5,034 nucleotides of DNA. It comes from Actinomycetota bacterium (GTDB taxonomy: Bacteria; Actinomycetota; Thermoleophilia; Gaiellales; Gaiellaceae). This document shows, piece by piece, positions 1 to 2,909 of the stretch (its first letter is position 1; every line of letters begins with the position of its first letter). The notes under the pieces were generated by a model. It was not told the DNA's origin. It saw only the letters and a list, made by a program, of their open reading frames with translations, and searched no databases. The position numbers were made by a program, and so were the translations under genes. Location of the stretch: NCBI GenBank assembly GCA_005883235.1, contig VAYE01000136.1, positions 1 through 5,034 on the forward strand, in the 5' to 3' direction.

Positions 1-1004
1 CCGGCCGGGGCGGGAGCGGGCTGCTCCGAGAGGCAGAGCTCGAAGAGCGCCCGGCGGAACTCCTCGACTCCCGCGCCGGTCGCACACGAGAGCGCGAACG
101 TGCGCAGCACGCGGGGATCCTCGTCCCACGGCCCCTGTGCCCGCGGCTCCTCGGGGAGCAGGTCGATCTTGTTCAAGACGACGACCTGCGGCCGCTCCTC
201 GAGGCCCGCGCCGTAGGCGGCGAGCTCATGGTCGATCGTCCGGAACTGGCTCTCGGCGTCGCCGGCGGCCGCGTCGATTACGTGGACGAGGAGCCGCGCG
301 CGCTCGAGGTGCGCGAGGAACTCGTGGCCGAGGCCGACGCCCTCGCTCGCGCCCTCGATCAGCCCCGGCACGTCCGCGACGGTGAGCTGGCGGCCGTCGG
401 GCGCGTCCACCGTCCCGAGCACCGGCGCGAGCGTCGTGAACGGATAGTCGGCCACCTTCGGGCGCGCGTTCGAGATCCGCGCGAGGAGCGACGACTTGCC
501 CGCGTTCGGCAGCCCGGCGAGCGCGGCGTCGGCGAGGAGCTTCAGCCGCAGCTCGAGCCAGATCTCCTCGCCGGGTAAGCCTGTCTCGGCGAACCGTGGC
601 GCCTGCCGCGTCGGCGTCGCGAAGCGACGGTTTCCGCGACCGCCTCCGCCGCCGCGGGCGACGAGGGCATGCGCGCCCGGGCCGGCGAGATCGACGATCA
701 GGCGGCCGTCCTCGTCCAGGACCTGGGTGCCGACGGGAACCCGCAGCTCGACGCCGTCGCCGTCGGCTCCGTGCTGCTGGCGACCCCGGCCCGAGCCGCC
801 GCGACCGGCCTGGAACGACTTCTCCCGCGCGAAGCGCGAGAGGTCGCGCCGGTCGGGGTCGGCGACGACCACGACGTCGCCCCCACGGCCGCCGTCCCCT
901 CCGTCGGGGCCGCCCTTCGGCACGTGCTTCTCGCGGCGGAAGCTGAGCCCACCGTCGCCGCCTCGGCCGGCCTGGACGCGAATCCGCGCCCGGTCGTGGA
1001 ACAT
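1..1004 (-). CDS. obgE: Obg-family GTPase (Obg/CgtA), 3' end cut by the window edge
   Basis: Obg GTPases bind the 50S subunit and act in late ribosome assembly and stress signalling. 334 codons are visible with no stop, so the C-terminal end lies outside. Residues 1-158 form the glycine-rich Obg fold: it starts MFHDRARI, close to the family's usual MFxDxA, and carries GGDGG and RGGxGGRGNxxF stretches. The G domain follows: G1 GLPNAGKSS (about 164-172), G2 region DYPFTT (186-191), G3 DVPGL (211-215), G4 NKID (278-281), and G5 probably SCATGAG (306-312), where Cys replaces the more usual Ala. Whether a C-terminal OCT or TGS-type domain follows cannot be seen. The start is ATG at 1004-1002, chosen from the conserved N-terminus; no strong Shine-Dalgarno precedes it. 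It is the third gene of the rplU-rpmA-obgE set, separated from rpmA by 173 bases holding palindromic repeats, which may uncouple its expression. The family call is secure. Confidence 0.97.
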   Translation of the reverse strand, partial: MFHDRARIRVQAGRGGDGGLSFRREKHVPKGGPDGGDGGRGGDVVVVADPDRRDLSRFAREKSFQAGRGGSGRGRQQHGADGDGVELRVPVGTQVLDEDGRLIVDLAGPGAHALVARGGGGGRGNRRFATPTRQAPRFAETGLPGEEIWLELRLKLLADAALAGLPNAGKSSLLARISNARPKVADYPFTTLAPVLGTVDAPDGRQLTVADVPGLIEGASEGVGLGHEFLAHLERARLLVHVIDAAAGDAESQFRTIDHELAAYGAGLEERPQVVVLNKIDLLPEEPRAQGPWDEDPRVLRTFALSCATGAGVEEFRRALFELCLSEQPAPAPA

Positions 1005-1012
1005 GGCGCTCA

Positions 1013-1022
1013 GACTAGTCGG
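1013..1022. repeat. 10-base direct repeat GACTAGTCGG, obgE-side copy
   Basis: GACTAGTCGG here recurs exactly at 1176-1185. Together the two copies bracket the palindromic repeat pair in the rpmA-obgE gap. They could be the trace of an insertion or simply two CTAG-centred dyads. Confidence 0.5.
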
Positions 1023-1045
1023 ACGGCCGCGTGCCCACCCACGAC

Positions 1046-1080
1046 CCCTTGCAACAGTCTGTTGCAAAGTCGGAAAGGGG
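1046..1080. repeat. Palindrome-centred 35-base repeat, copy 1
   Basis: The core TTGCAACAGTCTGTTGCAA (1049-1067) is a perfect 9-base inverted repeat around a single central base, preceded by CCC and followed, after 6 variable bases, by AAAGGGG. It matches copy 2 at 31 of 35 positions, starting 76 bases earlier on the plus strand. As minus-strand RNA, downstream of rpmA, it can fold into a 7-pair stem with an AGACU loop, extended by a U-G and a C-G pair. Confidence 0.85.
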
Positions 1081-1121
1081 ACGCGGATTCGACCCGGCGG
1101 CTCGCATCCTGCCCCGAAGAG

Positions 1122-1156
1122 CCCTTGCAACAGTCTGTTGCAAGGGGCGAAAGGGG
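1122..1156. repeat. Palindrome-centred 35-base repeat, copy 2
   Basis: This has the same core TTGCAACAGTCTGTTGCAA (1125-1143) as copy 1, but the inverted arms extend to 12 bases each (1122-1146). It is followed by six bases that largely differ from copy 1 and then the shared AAAGGGG. As minus-strand RNA it would form a 10-pair stem with an AGACU loop, 32 bases after the rpmA stop. No U-run follows, so it is not a classical intrinsic terminator. It could be a dispersed repeat, a dyad protein-binding site or an RNA-processing or stabilising hairpin. Confidence 0.85.
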
Positions 1157-1170
1157 GCGCGCGGGTCGGC

Positions 1171-1188
1171 TCGCCGACTAGTCGGCGA
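1171..1188. repeat. 18-base perfect palindrome containing the rpmA stop codon
   Basis: TCGCCGACTAGTCGGCGA reads identically on both strands, and the rpmA TAG stop is at its centre. The arm GCCGAC (1173-1178) can also pair with GTCGGC at 1165-1170 through a 2-base spacer, giving a competing inverted repeat. Its role is unknown; with no T-tract it is only a possible 3' hairpin or processing site. Confidence 0.7.
1176..1185. repeat. 10-base direct repeat GACTAGTCGG, rpmA-side copy
   Basis: This is the second exact copy of the sequence at 1013-1022. It overlaps the last codon and stop of rpmA and forms the centre of the 18-base palindrome, so its conservation may be partly constrained by that palindrome. 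Confidence 0.5.
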
Positions 1189-1426
1189 CCGAGATGAACC
1201 GGCGGTCGCCGCTCCGGCTGAACTCCACCTTGCCGTCGCGGAGCGCGAAGATCGTGTCGTCGCGACCGATGCTCGCGCCGGTCCCGGGCCGGAACCGCGT
1301 GCCGCGCTGGCGCACGATGATCGACCCGGCGCTCACCTGCTGGCCGGCGAACACCTTGACGCCGAGCATCTTCGGCTTCGAGTCGCGCCCGTTCCTGGAC
1401 GAGCCAAGGCCCTTCTTGTGAGCCAT
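1178..1426 (-). CDS. rpmA: 50S ribosomal protein L27 (bL27)
   Basis: bL27 sits near the peptidyl-transferase centre of the large subunit, with its N-terminal tail reaching toward the tRNA acceptor ends. The 82-residue product has the usual length for the family. It shows the classic start [16 protein letters not shown] (1-16), then [10 protein letters not shown] (20-29) and [11 protein letters not shown] (33-43), followed by the usual C-terminal beta barrel part. The N-terminus begins directly at MAHKK, without the cleaved extension found in many Firmicutes. The ATG (1426-1424) immediately follows the rplU stop codon (TAG, 1429-1427), and an AGGAGG lies 8 bases upstream inside the end of rplU, so the two are almost certainly co-transcribed and translationally coupled. 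The stop codon TAG lies within an 18-base perfect palindrome (1171-1188). Confidence 0.98.
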   Translation of the reverse strand: MAHKKGLGSSRNGRDSKPKMLGVKVFAGQQVSAGSIIVRQRGTRFRPGTGASIGRDDTIFALRDGKVEFSRSGDRRFISVAD

Positions 1427-1966
1427 CTAGCCTTCCTCCTTCGCGGCCAGCGCCGCCTCCAAGGCCGCGACTGCGCCCTTCCTGTTCGCGTGCGCGCGCT
1501 CGTACTCGAGGGCGGCCTCGAGCTGCGGACGGCGCCAGCCCGGCGACCCGTCCGCAATCTGAGCGACGGTCATGTCCTCATAGCCCTTGGGCAGACCTTT
1601 CGGTGCGGCGGCCGCAGGCTTCGGCTTCTCCTCCGCGGGCTGCTCCTTCGGCGCGGCGGCCCTCTTCGCGCCGATCGACTCGATCTCGATCTGCGAGAGG
1701 GCGGCGCGGAAGCCCGTGTGCCGCCGGTAGCCGCTCTTCGGCCGGTACTTGCCGATTCTGATCTTCGGGCCGCGCACATGTCCCACCACGCGGGCGCTGA
1801 CGAGCCCCGCCTTCGGGCTCAGATCGGGCTGGCCGTTGCCGCCCACGAGCAGGACGTCCGGCGTGAAGCTCTTGCCCTCGTCGGTGCCGAGGCGGTCGAC
1901 GAGCAGCCGCTGTCCTACCTGGACGCGGTACTGCTTGCCGCCGAGTGAGATGATCGCGTAGCTCAT
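1427..1966 (-). CDS. rplU: 50S ribosomal protein L21 (bL21) with C-terminal extension
   Basis: bL21 binds 23S rRNA in the large subunit. The product is 179 residues, whereas a typical bL21 is about 100. Residues 1-100 are the ribosomal domain: MSYAIISLGGKQYRVQVGQ at the start, DVLLVGG (37-43), then the rRNA-binding signature around GPKIRIGKYRPKSGYRRHTGFR (in part, 67-87) and the ending SQIEIESI. Residues 101-126 form an Ala/Pro/Lys/Glu linker. Residues 127-177 look like a separate small helical module (TVAQI, then LEYERAHANRKGAVAALEAAL). I recall L21 proteins fused to small helix-hairpin-helix-like domains in other bacteria, but cannot confirm that this is the same module. The open frame continues upstream to 2092, but ATG 1966-1964 gives the canonical N-terminus, so it is preferred. 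No strong Shine-Dalgarno is visible. It begins the rplU-rpmA-obgE set and overlaps the divergent membrane gene by 2 bases. Confidence 0.97.
   Translation of the reverse strand: MSYAIISLGGKQYRVQVGQRLLVDRLGTDEGKSFTPDVLLVGGNGQPDLSPKAGLVSARVVGHVRGPKIRIGKYRPKSGYRRHTGFRAALSQIEIESIGAKRAAAPKEQPAEEKPKPAAAAPKGLPKGYEDMTVAQIADGSPGWRRPQLEAALEYERAHANRKGAVAALEAALAAKEEG
1435..1440 (-). promoter_or_regulatory. Shine-Dalgarno site of rpmA
   Basis: Minus-strand AGGAGG lies 8 bases before the rpmA ATG, inside the final rplU codons that encode KEEG. It is the strongest ribosome binding site in the window and supports coupled translation of L21 and L27, whose stop and start codons are directly adjacent. Confidence 0.85.
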
Positions 1967-2909
1967 GGACCCAGGCACGGAAACGCGGGCTACTGCCCGC
2001 GAGCCGCGCCAGTTTAGCGAAAGCCGGGCGTGGCCAGAGGTGCTCGCGATCTGGGTCCTCCTCGCCGTGGTCGCGATCGAGATCCTCGTCACGTACTGGC
2101 GGATTCCGCCCGGCGAGCTCTACCACGTGCACGAGCACGGCGCGGCGGACGGCGCCTCTCGCACGCTCACGTTCCTGAACTTCCCGGCGGCGATGATCGC
2201 GATCGCGACCCTCGTGTCGTCGTACGAACGGCGCCCGCGGCGACGGACGGCGGCGGTCGCTCTCGCGGCGCTCGTCCTTTGCGCGTTCGCGTTCGTCCCA
2301 GGCGTCGTCCGGGAGTCGAACCTCGACGCACGGCCGATCAACGCGGCCGCCGCGGTCGGCGTCCTCCTGGCGGTCTTCCTGAGCCTCGGCCGTCCTCGAC
2401 CTTGGAGACCGCTACCGGGGGATCGGCTTCGGCTCGCGGTCGTCGTCGTCCTCGTGCTCGTGGCGCTGCCGTGGATCGCCGCCAACCTCGGCTTCTCGTT
2501 CGGCGGCGTGCCGGTGCTGGGCCAGATCTTCCAGACGAACGAGCTGCGCTCCCAGCCGGGAGTCGCCGGCCTCCACCCCGCTGTCCACCTGGGTCACCAT
2601 CACGGGCTGGACGGGCTGCTGCTGGCCGTCTCGGCGCTGCTCGCCCTCCGCGTGCCGATTCGTCAACCCGCCCTGCGCGTCGCGGCGACGGCGTACGCCG
2701 CGCTGCTCCTCGCCTGGGGCGTCGCGAACATCGTCAACGACGCCTGGCTCGAGCAGGTCGTCAAGCGCGGGTGGACGACGACCGAGGTGCCCGGCGTCCT
2801 GAGCCTGCACTGGAACTGGACGTGGGCGGCCGTCGTGCTCGGCGCAATCGCTGTTTTCGCGACCGATTACTTCTCGAGGTCGTCGATCCACTCAGACATC
2901 GGCACGTAG
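1965..2909 (+). CDS. polytopic membrane protein of unknown function with histidine clusters
   Basis: I do not recognise the family. The 314-residue product has about eight predicted membrane segments, near residues 26-45, 69-87, 95-115, 125-142, 155-174, 214-229, 236-256 and 283-302. Arginine-rich loops at 89-94 (RRPRRR) and 143-148 (RPRPWR) suggest a cytoplasmic N-terminus. On that model the histidines H54/H56/H58 and H204/H208/H211-H213 (LHPAVHLGHHHGLDG) and H282 fall on or near the outer face, which would suit metal binding, but this is inference. The gene is the only one on the plus strand. It starts 2 bases inside rplU head-to-head and runs 43 bases past the RNase stop tail-to-tail. The start is uncertain: ATG 1965 keeps a basic N-terminus before the first helix, whereas GTG 2040 is the only other in-frame start before that helix. 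Codons 1-25 use more A/T at third positions than the rest, so part of 1965-2039 may be regulatory. Third-position GC bias downstream supports real coding. Confidence 0.8.
   Translation: MDPGTETRATAREPRQFSESRAWPEVLAIWVLLAVVAIEILVTYWRIPPGELYHVHEHGAADGASRTLTFLNFPAAMIAIATLVSSYERRPRRRTAAVALAALVLCAFAFVPGVVRESNLDARPINAAAAVGVLLAVFLSLGRPRPWRPLPGDRLRLAVVVVLVLVALPWIAANLGFSFGGVPVLGQIFQTNELRSQPGVAGLHPAVHLGHHHGLDGLLLAVSALLALRVPIRQPALRVAATAYAALLLAWGVANIVNDAWLEQVVKRGWTTTEVPGVLSLHWNWTWAAVVLGAIAVFATDYFSRSSIHSDIGT
1984..2001 (-). promoter_or_regulatory. Hairpin in the putative rplU leader
   Basis: CGCGGGC and GCCCGCG form a perfect 7-pair inverted repeat around a 4-base loop, ending 17 bases before the rplU start codon. 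In an rplU leader RNA it could affect translation or bind a regulator. L21 leader RNAs are known in some other bacteria, but no similarity to them is claimed here. The same bases would encode N-terminal residues of the divergent membrane protein if that gene starts at 1965. Confidence 0.4.
2011..2016 (-). promoter_or_regulatory. Possible -10 element for rplU
   Basis: The minus strand reads TAAACT, which matches the sigma-70-type TATAAT at four of six positions and lies in a locally AT-richer patch. It would place the transcript start near 2003-2005, about 37 bases before the rplU ATG. No convincing -35 box lies at the expected distance, so the call is weak. It is offered because rplU is separated from the upstream RNase gene by an antisense gene and probably needs its own promoter. 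Confidence 0.25.

Noticed and set aside
1122..1146. Intrinsic terminator after rpmA
   Set aside because: A strong stem is present, but the minus strand has no U-rich run after it, so classical Rho-independent termination is not supported.
1046..1156. Two-repeat CRISPR-like array (35-base repeats, 41-base spacer)
   Set aside because: There are only two units, each is a near-perfect dyad unlike most CRISPR repeats, part of the repeat differs, and no cas gene is nearby.
496..1197. Long plus-strand open frames opposite obgE
   Set aside because: They are Arg/Pro/Ser-rich translations typical of antisense frames in GC-rich DNA, lying over a clear Obg gene.
1427..2092. Longer rplU starting at 2092
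   Set aside because: The added 42 residues precede the canonical MSYAIISLGGKQYRV start, look like shadow translation of the divergent membrane gene, and are absent from the L21 family.
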